Shown: piece after piece, positions 51,333-60,140 of the stretch
Numbering within the stretch: the first letter of the stretch is position 1
Layout: every line of letters starts with the position of its first letter
NCBI GenBank assembly: GCA_002428015.1
Contig: DIZW01000024.1
Coordinates: forward strand, 87,683-151,682
DNA length: 64,000 nucleotides
DNA from: Oxalobacteraceae bacterium UBA6018
GTDB lineage: Bacteria; Pseudomonadota; Gammaproteobacteria; Burkholderiales; Burkholderiaceae_D
Reading direction: 5' to 3'
Program-made: the position numbers and the translations under genes
The notes under the pieces: model-generated
The model's database searches: none
Seen by the model: the letters and a program-made list of their open reading frames with translations, nothing else
What the model was told of the DNA's origin: nothing

Positions 51333-52643
51333 ATGGCTACTCCGATCATTGAACTGCAGGCGGTGGGTAAATCCTTCCGCTCGGCCGACGGCACCTCGCG
51401 CACGGTGCTCGACGGCGTCGACTTCACGCTGCATGAGGGCGAGATCGTCGCCTTGCTGGGCCAGTCCGGCTCGGGCAAGTCGACCATGCTGCGCATCATG
51501 GCCGGGCTGACCGGCGCCGACAAGGGCCAGGTGCTGTATCACGGCATGCCGCTGTACGGCGCCGCGCGCGGCATCCGCATGGTGTTCCAGTCGTTCGCCC
51601 TGTTCCCCTGGCTGACGGTGCAGAAGAACGTCGAACTGGGGCTGGAGGCGCAGGGCGTGCCCGAAGCCGAGCGCGAACGCCGCTCGGCCGCCGTGATCGA
51701 CCTGATCGGCCTGTCCGGCTTCGAAGGCGCCTTGCCGCGCGAGCTCTCCGGCGGCATGCGCCAGCGCGTGGGCATCGCGCGCGCCCTCGTGATGGAGCCG
51801 GAAGTGCTGCTGATGGACGAAGCGTTTTCCGCGCTCGACGTGCTCACCGGCGAGCGCCTGCGCGAAGACATCCTGGAGCTGTGGGAGGCCGGCAAAATCC
51901 CCACCAAGGCCATCCTGGTGGTGTCGCACAACATCGAGGAGGCGGTGATGATGGCCGACCGTGTGCTGGTCTTCGCCAGCAATCCCGGGCGGGTGCGCTC
52001 GGAGCTGGCGATCGGGCTGCCGCGTCCGCGCGAGGACGACAAGCTCGAGGTGCGCGCTTTGATCGACGAGGTCTACGGCATGATGACGGCCGGCGCCGCG
52101 CGGCCAGGTCGCACCACCGAGAAGGAAGCCAAGCTGCAGCTGGGCGACCGCCTGCCGCCGGTGAACATCGCGCGCATCGAGGGGGTGCTGGAGCTGCTCA
52201 CCGACGAGCGCCATCACGGGCGCGCCGACCTGCCGCAGCTGGGCGAGGACACCGAACTGACCGACGCCCAGCTGCTGGACGTGTCGATCGTGCTGGCGCT
52301 GCTGGGCTTCGCCAACCTGGCCCATGGCGACATCACCGTCACGCCGCTGGGCGAGCAGTATGTCGCCGCCGGTAACCAGGAGCGCCAGGCCCTGTTCGGG
52401 CGCCAGTTGCTCGAACACGTGCCGCTGGTGGCCTACATCTGCCACAGCCTGGCGCAGGACAGCTCGGGCGACCTGCCCGAGGAACTGTTCCTGCGGCTGC
52501 TGCGCTTCACCCTCAACGCCGAGGAAGCCACCTCCACCCTGCGTGTGGCGATCGAGTGGGGCCGCTACGCCGACCTGTTCGAGTACACCTTCAACACCGG
52601 CACCATCCATCTCCCGAGCGCGGACGCGGCCCACGAAAGCTGA
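51333..52643 (+). CDS. NitT/TauT-type ABC ATPase with AAA-associated C-terminal domain
   Basis: 436 residues. ATPase domain to about 260: Walker A GQSGSGKSTMLRIM, signature LSGGMRQRVGIARAL, Walker B VLLMDEAFSALD, switch His in VVSHNIEEAVMMADR. The extra about 160 C-terminal residues (IARIEGVLELLTDERHHGRA, LPEELFLRLLRFTLN) form the AAA-associated winged-helix-like domain that some SsuB/TauB-like ATPases carry, possibly regulatory. Follows the permease after 16 bp. Confidence 0.88.
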   Translation: MATPIIELQAVGKSFRSADGTSRTVLDGVDFTLHEGEIVALLGQSGSGKSTMLRIMAGLTGADKGQVLYHGMPLYGAARGIRMVFQSFALFPWLTVQKNVELGLEAQGVPEAERERRSAAVIDLIGLSGFEGALPRELSGGMRQRVGIARALVMEPEVLLMDEAFSALDVLTGERLREDILELWEAGKIPTKAILVVSHNIEEAVMMADRVLVFASNPGRVRSELAIGLPRPREDDKLEVRALIDEVYGMMTAGAARPGRTTEKEAKLQLGDRLPPVNIARIEGVLELLTDERHHGRADLPQLGEDTELTDAQLLDVSIVLALLGFANLAHGDITVTPLGEQYVAAGNQERQALFGRQLLEHVPLVAYICHSLAQDSSGDLPEELFLRLLRFTLNAEEATSTLRVAIEWGRYADLFEYTFNTGTIHLPSADAAHES

Positions 52644-52749
52644 ATATGTAAGAGTTGTAACGGTGGTCCACCGGACGGGAGCGGGCGGCGTTAATAGGCC
52701 ATCGGTAAGCAATATCGCTTCCCGCACAACCGACCCGAAGGAAATCATC

Positions 52750-53127
52750 ATGAACAAAATCGTAGCCGCCCTGATCGCTGGTCTGTTTGCCGCTGGTTCG
52801 AGCTTCGCCCAAACCCCTGCCGCTCCAGTCAAAACCACCGTCGCCGCCGTGAAGGCCGACGCCAAGGCAACCAAGCAAGCGGTCAAGGCCGATGCCAAGG
52901 AAGTCAAGGCTGATGCCAAGGCCGACGCCAAGGAAACCAAGGAAGTCGCTAAAGCCGACGCCAAGGAGACCAAGGATGTCGCCAAAGCCGACACCAAGAT
53001 CGCCGACGCGAAAGCCACCGGTAAGAAGACCCGCGCTCACGCACACCGCAAGGCCGCCAAGGCCAAGCACAAGGCAGCCGTCGCCGAAGCCAAGGCCGAC
53101 ACCGCTGAAGCGAACGCCGCCAAGTAA
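52750..53127 (+). CDS. Exported Lys/Ala-repeat protein
   Basis: 125 residues. Signal peptide (MNKIVAALIAGLFAAGSSFA) and then a mature part made almost only of Lys, Ala, Asp, Thr and Glu, with recurring units such as VKADAKATKQ, VKADAKEVKADAK, ADAKETKEVAKADAKETKDV, ending in a basic His-containing stretch (KKTRAHAHRKAAKAKHKAA). It resembles histone-H1-like or LEA-like sequences and is probably helical or disordered in the periplasm. AAGGAAA precedes the ATG. The perfect short palindrome CGGTGG-T-CCACCG (52661-52673) lies in its upstream region and a strong terminator follows. Function unknown. Confidence 0.8.
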   Translation: MNKIVAALIAGLFAAGSSFAQTPAAPVKTTVAAVKADAKATKQAVKADAKEVKADAKADAKETKEVAKADAKETKDVAKADTKIADAKATGKKTRAHAHRKAAKAKHKAAVAEAKADTAEANAAK

Positions 53128-53160
53128 GCACGCCGTCGGCACCGATTCCGGTGCACTTCA

Positions 53161-53196
53161 AACGCCCCTTCCGCTAGCCGGCCGGGGCGTTTTTTT
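53161..53196 (+). terminator. Intrinsic terminator
   Basis: AACGCCCC (53161-53168) pairs with GGGGCGTT and is followed by a seven-T run. Confidence 0.9.
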
Positions 53197-53208
53197 GGTC
53201 TGCGGCTT

Positions 53209-53292
53209 TTAGCGCACCATGCCCGCTCCTAGCGGCACAGCGACCCCGTGACGTCTTCTCGGGCTGCCAACACGGCTGGCGATGCGGGTCAT
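53209..53292 (-). CDS. Possible 27-residue Arg-rich peptide
   Basis: ATG at 53292 preceded by AAAAGGAG with ideal spacing; product begins MTRIASRVGSPRRRHGVAVP and ends LGAGMVR. The only reasons to call it are the excellent ribosome-binding site and a candidate minus-strand promoter about 70 bp upstream (TTGCCT, 18 bp, CATGAT). No family is recognised, and it could be chance. Confidence 0.25.
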   Translation of the reverse strand: MTRIASRVGSPRRRHGVAVPLGAGMVR

Positions 53293-53543
53293 CTTTTTCT
53301 CCTTTTGCTGTCAGGGCAAAGCACCATCCTCCGCAATCATGACAAAGATGGTTGACCGAAGGCAATTGAGCCGTTGACATGGCACCGGCGCATCGCCGCC
53401 CGCGATCCGGTCACGATTGCCCGGCGGCGACTCCGCCCGTCTGCACACTGCATGCGATGGTTTTACGCGCGCCGCGCGCCGCGTGAACACCCTAGAATCG
53501 GCGGCATGACGTTTTGGTCACGTCGACCTTGATTGGAGAACGC

Positions 53544-55547
53544 ATGGGTGCCGTTGGATTCCTTTTTCTCGCGCTGACGCTCACGAGCGCCGGCGCCCAG
53601 CAGCCCACGCCCAGGGGCCGGCTGTCCCGCGGCGAGGTGGCCGCACGCCTGAGCGCGCCGGCCTTGTCGGGCGCGCTGGCCGATTTCGATTTCTCTCCGG
53701 GGCAGATGGGCCATCCGCGCATCTTCGGTGGCGGCGATGATTTCGCCGGCATCGTCGCCGCCGCGCGCGCCGAGCGGCGCCCTGCGGTGGCGGCGCTGGC
53801 GGACTACCTCAAGCGCCATTCGGTGCACGCCATTTCGCCGGTGCTGGTGGCGCAGATCGGTGCCGATGACCAGAAGGTGCGCATGGCCAGCTGGTGGCAG
53901 CAGGACCGCATGCTCGAAGGGATCGTTGAATCGGCCTTCGTGTGGTACGTCACGCGCGACCGCTGGTTTCTCGACGAAATGCGCGCGCGCATGCAGCTGT
54001 TCGGTCCCAAGCTGCTGGCGCGAAAATGCAGCGGCGACATCGCCGAGACGCGTGACTATGTATGGTATTTCGCGCTTGGCTACGACCTGGCGTATTCGGA
54101 AATGCAGCAGGCCGACCGTCAACTGGTGCGCGACGTCGTCACCAGCTGCGCCGGCGCCAGCCTGGCGGGCACGCCGGCCACGGTACGCGCGCATCCGGAA
54201 AACGGCATCGCCTTCAACGCGCTGGGAAAATTCGTCGGCGCCATGCTGGTGCTGCGCGGCGACATGCCCGATGCCGCGCGCTGGCTCGACGAGGACCTGC
54301 CCGCGTACGTCGCCTCGCTCAGCCCTTGGGGCGGCGAGGATGGCGGCTTCGCTAACGGTTCGAGCTACGCGCTTTGGGACGCCGGAGAATCGCTGCTGGT
54401 GTGGGATCTGATCGACCGCGTGCTGCGGGTGCCGCTGTACAAAAAATCCTGGCTCGAGTCGCTCGGCCGCTTCATCACCTACACGCTGCCGCCCGGTACG
54501 CCGGCCGGCGCGTTCGGCGACGGCGCCGAAGTCAAGCGCACCGAGGAATGGGCGCGCTTCGGCAAGGCCATCGCCTACCGCTCGGGCACGCCGCTGGCGA
54601 ACTGGTACGCCGGCCAGCTCAAGGGCGAGGACCCGGCGCGGCTGACGATACTCCTCAGCCCGCGCGGGTCGTCGGCGCCGGCCGCCGTGCCGCGCACCGA
54701 GCCTGACAGCGCCATGTTCGCCTCGGTCGGCGTGGCGGCGATGCACAGTTCGCTGGCCGATCCGCAGCGCGTGTCGGTGCTGTTCAAAAGCAGTCCGTTC
54801 GGCTCGGTGAACCACTCGCACGCGGACCAGAACAGCTTCGTGCTGTACGCGCACGGCGAAGTGCTGGCCATGGACAGCGGCTATTACGACTCCTACAACT
54901 CGCCGCACTGGCGCGGCTGGTACAAGCAGACCAAGGCGCATAACGCCATCACCTTCGATGGCGGCCAGGGCCAGAACCTGGGCGCGGGCGGGTTTGGCGA
55001 CCGCGTGCACGATGGGCGCATCGCGCACTTTTCGCACAGTGCCGCGTATGACGTGGTGGTGGGCGACGCGGCCGACGCGTACGGCGGCGACATCGGCCTG
55101 GCGCGGCGCACGGTGGTCTACGTGCGGCCGTCAACCGTGGTCGTGGTCGACCAGATGGCGGGCGAGCACGCGCGCGGCTGGGAGTGGAATCTGCACACCA
55201 GCGTGCCCTTGACGGGCGCGCCGGGCGGCTTCAAGGAGACGGTCGGTAGGGCGAGCATGTGCGGCACGGTCGCGTCCAACCGTGAACTCGGGTTGACCAG
55301 CGTGGCCGGGTACGCGCCGCCGCCGTCGATTCCGGCCGGCCCGCATTACTGGAACCGGTTCGCGTACCGCCAGCCCTCGACCGATGCGCTGTTTGTGTCG
55401 GTGCTGCGGGTCGATTGCGCCGGCGCTGCGCCGAAGATCACCTTCAGCGGCACCGGTGCCAAGGTCATTGCGGGCGGGATGGCGATGACCGTGGCCGCCG
55501 ATGGCGTCACGGTTCAGGGCAAGGCGGGCAGCGGCGCCGCGCCATAA
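53544..55547 (+). CDS. Heparinase II/III-like secreted protein
   Basis: 667 residues from the ATG at 53544 (TTGGAGA upstream), starting with a signal peptide (MGAVGFLFLALTLTSAGA). An alpha-toroid region (DUF4962-like; MASWWQQDRMLEGIVESAFV, ETRDYVWYFALGYDLAYS) precedes a C-terminal beta-sandwich with the heparinase II/III hallmark NHSHADQNSFVLYAHGEVLA and the following SGYYDSYNSPHWRGWYKQT. These enzymes are polysaccharide lyases for uronate-containing glycans, for example heparin or alginate oligomers. No partner lyase, transporter or regulator is adjacent, so the substrate cannot be assigned. Confidence 0.85.
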   Translation: MGAVGFLFLALTLTSAGAQQPTPRGRLSRGEVAARLSAPALSGALADFDFSPGQMGHPRIFGGGDDFAGIVAAARAERRPAVAALADYLKRHSVHAISPVLVAQIGADDQKVRMASWWQQDRMLEGIVESAFVWYVTRDRWFLDEMRARMQLFGPKLLARKCSGDIAETRDYVWYFALGYDLAYSEMQQADRQLVRDVVTSCAGASLAGTPATVRAHPENGIAFNALGKFVGAMLVLRGDMPDAARWLDEDLPAYVASLSPWGGEDGGFANGSSYALWDAGESLLVWDLIDRVLRVPLYKKSWLESLGRFITYTLPPGTPAGAFGDGAEVKRTEEWARFGKAIAYRSGTPLANWYAGQLKGEDPARLTILLSPRGSSAPAAVPRTEPDSAMFASVGVAAMHSSLADPQRVSVLFKSSPFGSVNHSHADQNSFVLYAHGEVLAMDSGYYDSYNSPHWRGWYKQTKAHNAITFDGGQGQNLGAGGFGDRVHDGRIAHFSHSAAYDVVVGDAADAYGGDIGLARRTVVYVRPSTVVVVDQMAGEHARGWEWNLHTSVPLTGAPGGFKETVGRASMCGTVASNRELGLTSVAGYAPPPSIPAGPHYWNRFAYRQPSTDALFVSVLRVDCAGAAPKITFSGTGAKVIAGGMAMTVAADGVTVQGKAGSGAAP

Positions 55548-55703
55548 ATTCTTCTGCGTTGTCGCGACTGGTTGATGGCATCCGTGCCGTCGATCAGTAA
55601 CCTGAGTAGTCCGCGCCATCCTGGGACGACGGTGCGGACTACCCCCAGCCACCAACAGCTTGGTGCCGAAGTCCCCTGATTGCGCAGGGGGAGCATCCGG
55701 CCA

Positions 55704-58364
55704 TTAATGCTTCTCGTCGTGCTTGCCGTCGTTACCGTGTCCGCCCTGATGCGGGGGGGGAGCATGCTGCGGCGCCGCTTGTGGAGCCGGATGCGGCGCT
55801 GGAGCAGGACGCGGCAAAGCCGGCGGCTGATGCGGCGCTGGAGCCGGATGCGGCATCGGTGGCGGCTGATGCGGCACTGGCGCTGAATGCTGCATCGGCG
55901 GTGGCTGATGCGGCGCAGGAGCCTGATGCTGCACAGGCGGCGGCTGATGTGGCGCGGGAGCTTGATGCTGCATCGGTGGAGGCTGATGCGGCGCAGGAGC
56001 TTGACGCGGCATCGGTGGCGGAATATGCGGCACGGGAGCCGGATGCTGCATCGGTGGCGGCTGATGCTGTTCATGCGCCGGACCCGACATGGGCACCTGT
56101 TGATACCGCGTGGGAGCGGCAGCGAGCATAGGCGCTGACGGATGCGGTGCCGAAGCCGCGTGAGCCGGCATCATCGCTTGCTGATGCGATGCCGGGTCGG
56201 GGTGCGGCATTGGGACCTGCTGGTATGGCGTGGCCTCGCCATGACGCATCGGCCCTTGCTGCTGCGGCGCGTGGGTCAGCTGCGGCATCGGCACCTGCTG
56301 GTGTGGCGTACCTTCACCATGACGCATCGGTCCTTGCTGTTGCGGTGCACGCGCCAGTTGCGGCATCGGTAGTTGCTGATGCGGCGCGGGACCGCTGTGC
56401 GCCAAGAGGGCCTGCTGCTGCTGCTGCTGCTGCGACGGAATCGGATGCGGCGGCATCGGCATGGCGGACTGCTGATGTGGTCCGGGGACCGCATGCGGCA
56501 TCGCCGCCATTTGTGGCGCCTGCTGGGCAAACGCCGGACCCTGACGCGGCACGGGCGGCTGCATCTGCGCGGGGACGGCTTGCGCCATCGGCAGCGCGCG
56601 GTTCTGTCCCGGTGCTGGCATCGGCCCGTTGCGTCCGGCCTCGTGGCGGGCGAACGCGTCGTTGCCGGGTCGGACCGCTTGCGGCATTGGCTGCCGAGGC
56701 ATGCCGCGCGCTTGCGGTTGCGCGCGCCCAGCCAGCATCTGCGCGACCGTTGGCGCTGGGTGCAGGCCAGGCTGTGCACCGGCCAGCGGCGCTGGCGGCG
56801 CCGGATGGGCGCCCGGCATCAGCCCCTGCATTGCACGCGCAGGCGGTATGGCGCTGGCCACCGGATGACCGATCGGACGCGCCAGGCGGGCCGGCGGCAG
56901 CACAGTCACCTGGTGCGCCAGGCTGTCCATCGTCGGGTGTGCCGAGGCCGGAGGTGCGCCAACCACACGCATTGGTGGATGCGCGAACGCGGGCGGCGTC
57001 TTGGCCAGCACGTGCTGGGCCAGGGCGGCCGCCGGTGGTAGATGGCCGCGAGCAAGGCCGGCGGGCGCACCGGTGCGCATCGGCGCGGGCGGCGCGCTGT
57101 GGGCAATGGCGGCCGCGGCCAGCGCGGCGCCTGCGATCGGCAGAACACTACGTGCCACCGGCTGGGACTGGGCGAAAGCGTTGGCCGGCACCGCCGTGAC
57201 CGCGCCGGGGAAGCGCCGATTGGCGTAGTTGATGTTGGTGACGTTGTTGACGTTGATGATCTGGTTGATGACGGTCCGGTTGATCGTGGTGTTGTTGACG
57301 TTGACGTTGGTGATATACGTGGGGCTGGCGCGATAGGTGGGCCTGTAGGCTTCGCGCGGCGCCAGCGGGAACCAGGCCACCGGGCGCTCCCGCTCGTATT
57401 GCGGGGCGAAGCCGGCGGCGATGAAGGCGACCAGCGCCGGGGCGTACACAGGCTGCGCGCGCGGCGCGGCAGGCACCCAGCACCATTGGTCGCGGCTGTG
57501 CGCCCATCGGCCATAGTGCGATACGGCGAAGCCCCAAGGCGCGTCGTCCACCCAGGTCCAGCCCCAAGGGTCGATCCAGGACCAGTGGCCGTCGCGGTAG
57601 GGCGCCCAGTCGCGGCTCACGTGGGTCGGCACCCACACGTTGCCGTATTGCGGGTCACTGCGCCAGTCGCCCTGGTCGTCGAGGTCGTCGGCGCCGATCA
57701 GCTCGGGCGACACGTAGCGCACCGAGCGGGCGTGCTCGTGGTGGCGGTCGCGCTCGGCCGCCCAGCGGTCGAGGTCATCGTCATACACCTGCGCCAGCGG
57801 CTCGGCGCTGCGCAGGTCGGTGCCGGCGAAGCGGTAGCCCTGGGCGTCGTCCAGACGGTAGGCGTTGCCGTCGCCGTAGACGTCGGCCTGGCCGCGCCGC
57901 ACCAGCACCGCCGTGGTGCCGCCTTGCGGGTCGACGTCGATGCGGTAGTCGCCCGGTGCGCGGATCGCCAGCGCCAGGTTGGGCGTGTCGATTTCCATGC
58001 TCTCGCCGGGACGCAGGCGGCGCACGTGCAGGTTCAGCCGGCCTTGCGACAATTGCAGCTGGGCATTGCGGTCATCCATGCTGAGCAGGGTAACGAGGGT
58101 GGAGTTACCCATCCTCAAGGCGGCATTGCCGAGCTGGATCTCGTCGCGCGCGCCCGGTTCGGTCCACACGCGGTCGCCGGGAACCAGCGGCCGGTTGAGC
58201 GACGCATTGCTCCAGTTGTCGTCGCCGGCCGGGGCGAAGCTAACGGGCCCGCCCACGTAGGCCAGGCGCGCCACCCGCGATGGCGGATCGGCCAGGGCCG
58301 CGCCGGCGCTGAGAAGGAGGAGGGCGCCGACAATCGGCTTGAAGGGGATTCGGTTTTTCATCAT
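55704..58364 (-). CDS. FecR/DUF6600-like exported protein with Pro/Gln/His repeat tail
   Basis: 886 residues, signal peptide at the N-terminus (MMKNRIPFKPIVGALLLLSAG). Residues about 30-180 are FecR-like beta structure (NRPLVPGDRVWTEPGARDEI, NLALAIRAPGDYRIDV). The next part has Trp-rich repeats typical of DUF6600 (APYRDGHWSWIDPWGWTWVD, HYGRWAHSRDQWCWVPAAPR) and an Asn-rich turn region (INRTVINQIINVNNVTNINY). The C-terminal about 450 residues are low-complexity Pro/Ala/Gln/His, ending in seven 13-residue repeats. Probably a cell-surface or periplasmic structural protein; no activity is known. It is divergent from the LtaS-like gene. Confidence 0.8.
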   Translation of the reverse strand: MMKNRIPFKPIVGALLLLSAGAALADPPSRVARLAYVGGPVSFAPAGDDNWSNASLNRPLVPGDRVWTEPGARDEIQLGNAALRMGNSTLVTLLSMDDRNAQLQLSQGRLNLHVRRLRPGESMEIDTPNLALAIRAPGDYRIDVDPQGGTTAVLVRRGQADVYGDGNAYRLDDAQGYRFAGTDLRSAEPLAQVYDDDLDRWAAERDRHHEHARSVRYVSPELIGADDLDDQGDWRSDPQYGNVWVPTHVSRDWAPYRDGHWSWIDPWGWTWVDDAPWGFAVSHYGRWAHSRDQWCWVPAAPRAQPVYAPALVAFIAAGFAPQYERERPVAWFPLAPREAYRPTYRASPTYITNVNVNNTTINRTVINQIINVNNVTNINYANRRFPGAVTAVPANAFAQSQPVARSVLPIAGAALAAAAIAHSAPPAPMRTGAPAGLARGHLPPAAALAQHVLAKTPPAFAHPPMRVVGAPPASAHPTMDSLAHQVTVLPPARLARPIGHPVASAIPPARAMQGLMPGAHPAPPAPLAGAQPGLHPAPTVAQMLAGRAQPQARGMPRQPMPQAVRPGNDAFARHEAGRNGPMPAPGQNRALPMAQAVPAQMQPPVPRQGPAFAQQAPQMAAMPHAVPGPHQQSAMPMPPHPIPSQQQQQQQALLAHSGPAPHQQLPMPQLARAPQQQGPMRHGEGTPHQQVPMPQLTHAPQQQGPMRHGEATPYQQVPMPHPDPASHQQAMMPAHAASAPHPSAPMLAAAPTRYQQVPMSGPAHEQHQPPPMQHPAPVPHIPPPMPRQAPAPHQPPPMQHQAPAPHQPPPVQHQAPAPHQPPPMQHSAPVPHQPPPMPHPAPAPHQPPALPRPAPAPHPAPQAAPQHAPPPHQGGHGNDGKHDEKH
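55794..56066 (-). repeat. 39-bp tandem repeat, seven units
   Basis: Encodes seven 13-residue units of the type HQPPPMQHQAPAP in the tail of the DUF6600-like protein. Units 1, 2 and 7 are the most divergent. Such in-frame repeats expand and contract readily. They also create long open frames on the other strand, which are not genes. Confidence 0.85.
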
Positions 58365-58511
58365 GCCTCGCTGACTGGACGGAGTTGCTCAACAGGATAG
58401 TGCGCGCCTACGCGCTACCGTTCTGTTCGCGTCCGTACAAAATGGTGAATGGTGTGCTTAGCGGTCTAACGCTTTGGCTGCGGGCCAGGTCGGCATGATC
58501 TGGTTATCAAA

Positions 58512-58567
58512 TGTAACGAAACGACATCTGGCGATATCACATTCTCAACATATTACGTTTTGTTACA
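58512..58567. repeat. Long-spaced inverted repeat in divergent promoter region
   Basis: TGTAACGAAACG (58512-58523) and CGTTTTGTTACA (58556-58567) are inverted copies with one mismatch, centres 44 bp apart, about four helical turns. The half-site resembles OmpR/RstA-type sites (GTTACA). A possible plus promoter lies here: TTGTTA (58560-58565), 19 bp, TACACT (58585-58590). The whole gap 58365-58637 is AT-rich compared with its surroundings. Confidence 0.6.
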
Positions 58568-58637
58568 CCCCGCTGACAGCGCTTTACACTACGGCAACTC
58601 AGAATGACCACGTTTTCATCCCGACCCGGTCCTCTGC

Positions 58638-60140
58638 ATGCTCACTCCCTTCACCGGCAAGATGCCGCCCTCCTGGCGCGCCGCGCTGGCACTGTTTGCC
58701 CGCGCCGGCGTGTACCTCGGCGCCCTGTTCCTGCTGTTTCTGAGCTACTGGATCAACCGCTATTTTGGCAAGCCCGATATCGAGCAGATCCCCTACCACC
58801 TCAATTTTGGCGTCGATGGTCTGACCACGGCCGACCCGGTGCTGGTGCACCGCTTCCTGCGCTGGTGCGTGCTGGCGCCGCTCGCGGTGCTGGCCTTGCT
58901 GGTGGTCGGCGAGCGCCGTCTGATCGCGCGCGCCGTCGCGCTGGGTGCACCGCGCCGCCTCGCCGGCCTGCTGGCGGGCTGGATGCCGCCGGCGCTGCTG
59001 GCCGGCGCGTTGGTGCACTGGGCGCTGCAGGTGTCGGCGCTGCAGTATCTGGAGTCCGGCTTCGGGCCCGATTATTTCGTCTCCTACTACCTGGCGCCGG
59101 AAAAGGTCACGCTGGTCGAGACGCATCCCAAGAACCTGGTGCTGATCTACGTCGAAAGCCTGGAGCAGTCCTACACCGAGGGCGACGTGTTCGGCAGGGA
59201 CCTGCTGGCGCCGTTAACGCGCCTCGAAGCGAGTCATTTCGAGAGCTACGAACAGGTGCCTGGCACCGGCTGGACCATCGCCGCGATGGTGGCCACGCAA
59301 TGCGGCGTGCCGCTTAAGCGCGTTTCCGTGTACGACATCAACGCGCAGGGCGAAAAGGTGCGCAGCTTCCTGCCCAACGCGACCTGCCTGTCCGATATCC
59401 TGGCCGCCCATGGCTACCGCAACGTGTTCATGGGCGGCGCGTCGACGACTTTCGCCGGCAAGGGGAAGTTCCTGCGCACGCATCACTACCAGGAAGTCTA
59501 TGGCAAGGAGGAGTGGCTTGGCCAGGGCGTGGCCGCGAGCGACATGAACGGCTGGGGCCTGTATGACGACGATCTGTTCGGCAAGGCCAAGCTGAAGCTG
59601 CGCCAGCTGCAAGCGTCGAAACAGCGCTTCAACCTCACCCTGCTGACCGTGGACAGCCACGAACCGGAAGGGCATTTGTCGCGCGGCTGCGCGCGGCGCG
59701 GCTACACCGGCTTCGACGGCGTGATCAGCTGCACCGCCCAGGACCTGGCCGGCTTCGTGCGCTTCGCCGAGGACAGCGGCTCGCTGGCGAACACGAACAT
59801 CGTTATCATCGGCGACCACCTGGCGCGCGTCAATCCGCTCTCGGACGCGCTGGCGATGGTGCCGCGCCGGACCATCTTCAACCGCTTCATCTCCGACCTC
59901 CCGCCACCCAAGAACCGCGAGCAGCTGGTGCACTTTGACCTGCTGCCGACGATCCTCGAGTTTAACGGCTTCACCGTGCCGGGCGGGCGGCTCGGGCTCG
60001 GCTACAGCGGGTTCTACCCGCATCGCGCGCGTCCCCCTGCCGACCGCTTCGAGGAAATGCAGGCGTCGCTGATGAACCGCTCGGAAACCTATCTGGCGCT
60101 GTGGCGGCCCAGGCCCGCGCCGGCCACGCCTCATTCGTAG
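58638..60140 (+). CDS. LtaS/OpgB-like phosphoglycerol transferase
   Basis: 500 residues. Three or four N-terminal membrane helices (AGVYLGALFLLFLSYWINRY; LAPLAVLALLVV; WMPPALLAGALVHWAL) and a periplasmic alkaline-phosphatase/sulfatase domain: metal-site Glu in NLVLIYVESLEQSY, catalytic Thr in PGTGWTIAAMVATQCG, NVFMGGASTTFAGKGKFLRT, LLTVDSHEPEG, NIVIIGDHLAR. The family adds phosphoglycerol (or phosphoethanolamine) to membrane-derived glucans or lipids. I see no SD of note. The stop overlaps the convergent macB-like stop by 10 bp. Confidence 0.87.
   Translation: MLTPFTGKMPPSWRAALALFARAGVYLGALFLLFLSYWINRYFGKPDIEQIPYHLNFGVDGLTTADPVLVHRFLRWCVLAPLAVLALLVVGERRLIARAVALGAPRRLAGLLAGWMPPALLAGALVHWALQVSALQYLESGFGPDYFVSYYLAPEKVTLVETHPKNLVLIYVESLEQSYTEGDVFGRDLLAPLTRLEASHFESYEQVPGTGWTIAAMVATQCGVPLKRVSVYDINAQGEKVRSFLPNATCLSDILAAHGYRNVFMGGASTTFAGKGKFLRTHHYQEVYGKEEWLGQGVAASDMNGWGLYDDDLFGKAKLKLRQLQASKQRFNLTLLTVDSHEPEGHLSRGCARRGYTGFDGVISCTAQDLAGFVRFAEDSGSLANTNIVIIGDHLARVNPLSDALAMVPRRTIFNRFISDLPPPKNREQLVHFDLLPTILEFNGFTVPGGRLGLGYSGFYPHRARPPADRFEEMQASLMNRSETYLALWRPRPAPATPHS

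Noticed and set aside
55781..57199. Long plus-strand open frames rich in Ala/Asp or Arg opposite the DUF6600-like gene
   Set aside because: They are antisense to the Pro/Gln/His repeats; their composition mirrors the repeat and they lack ribosome-binding sites and family motifs.
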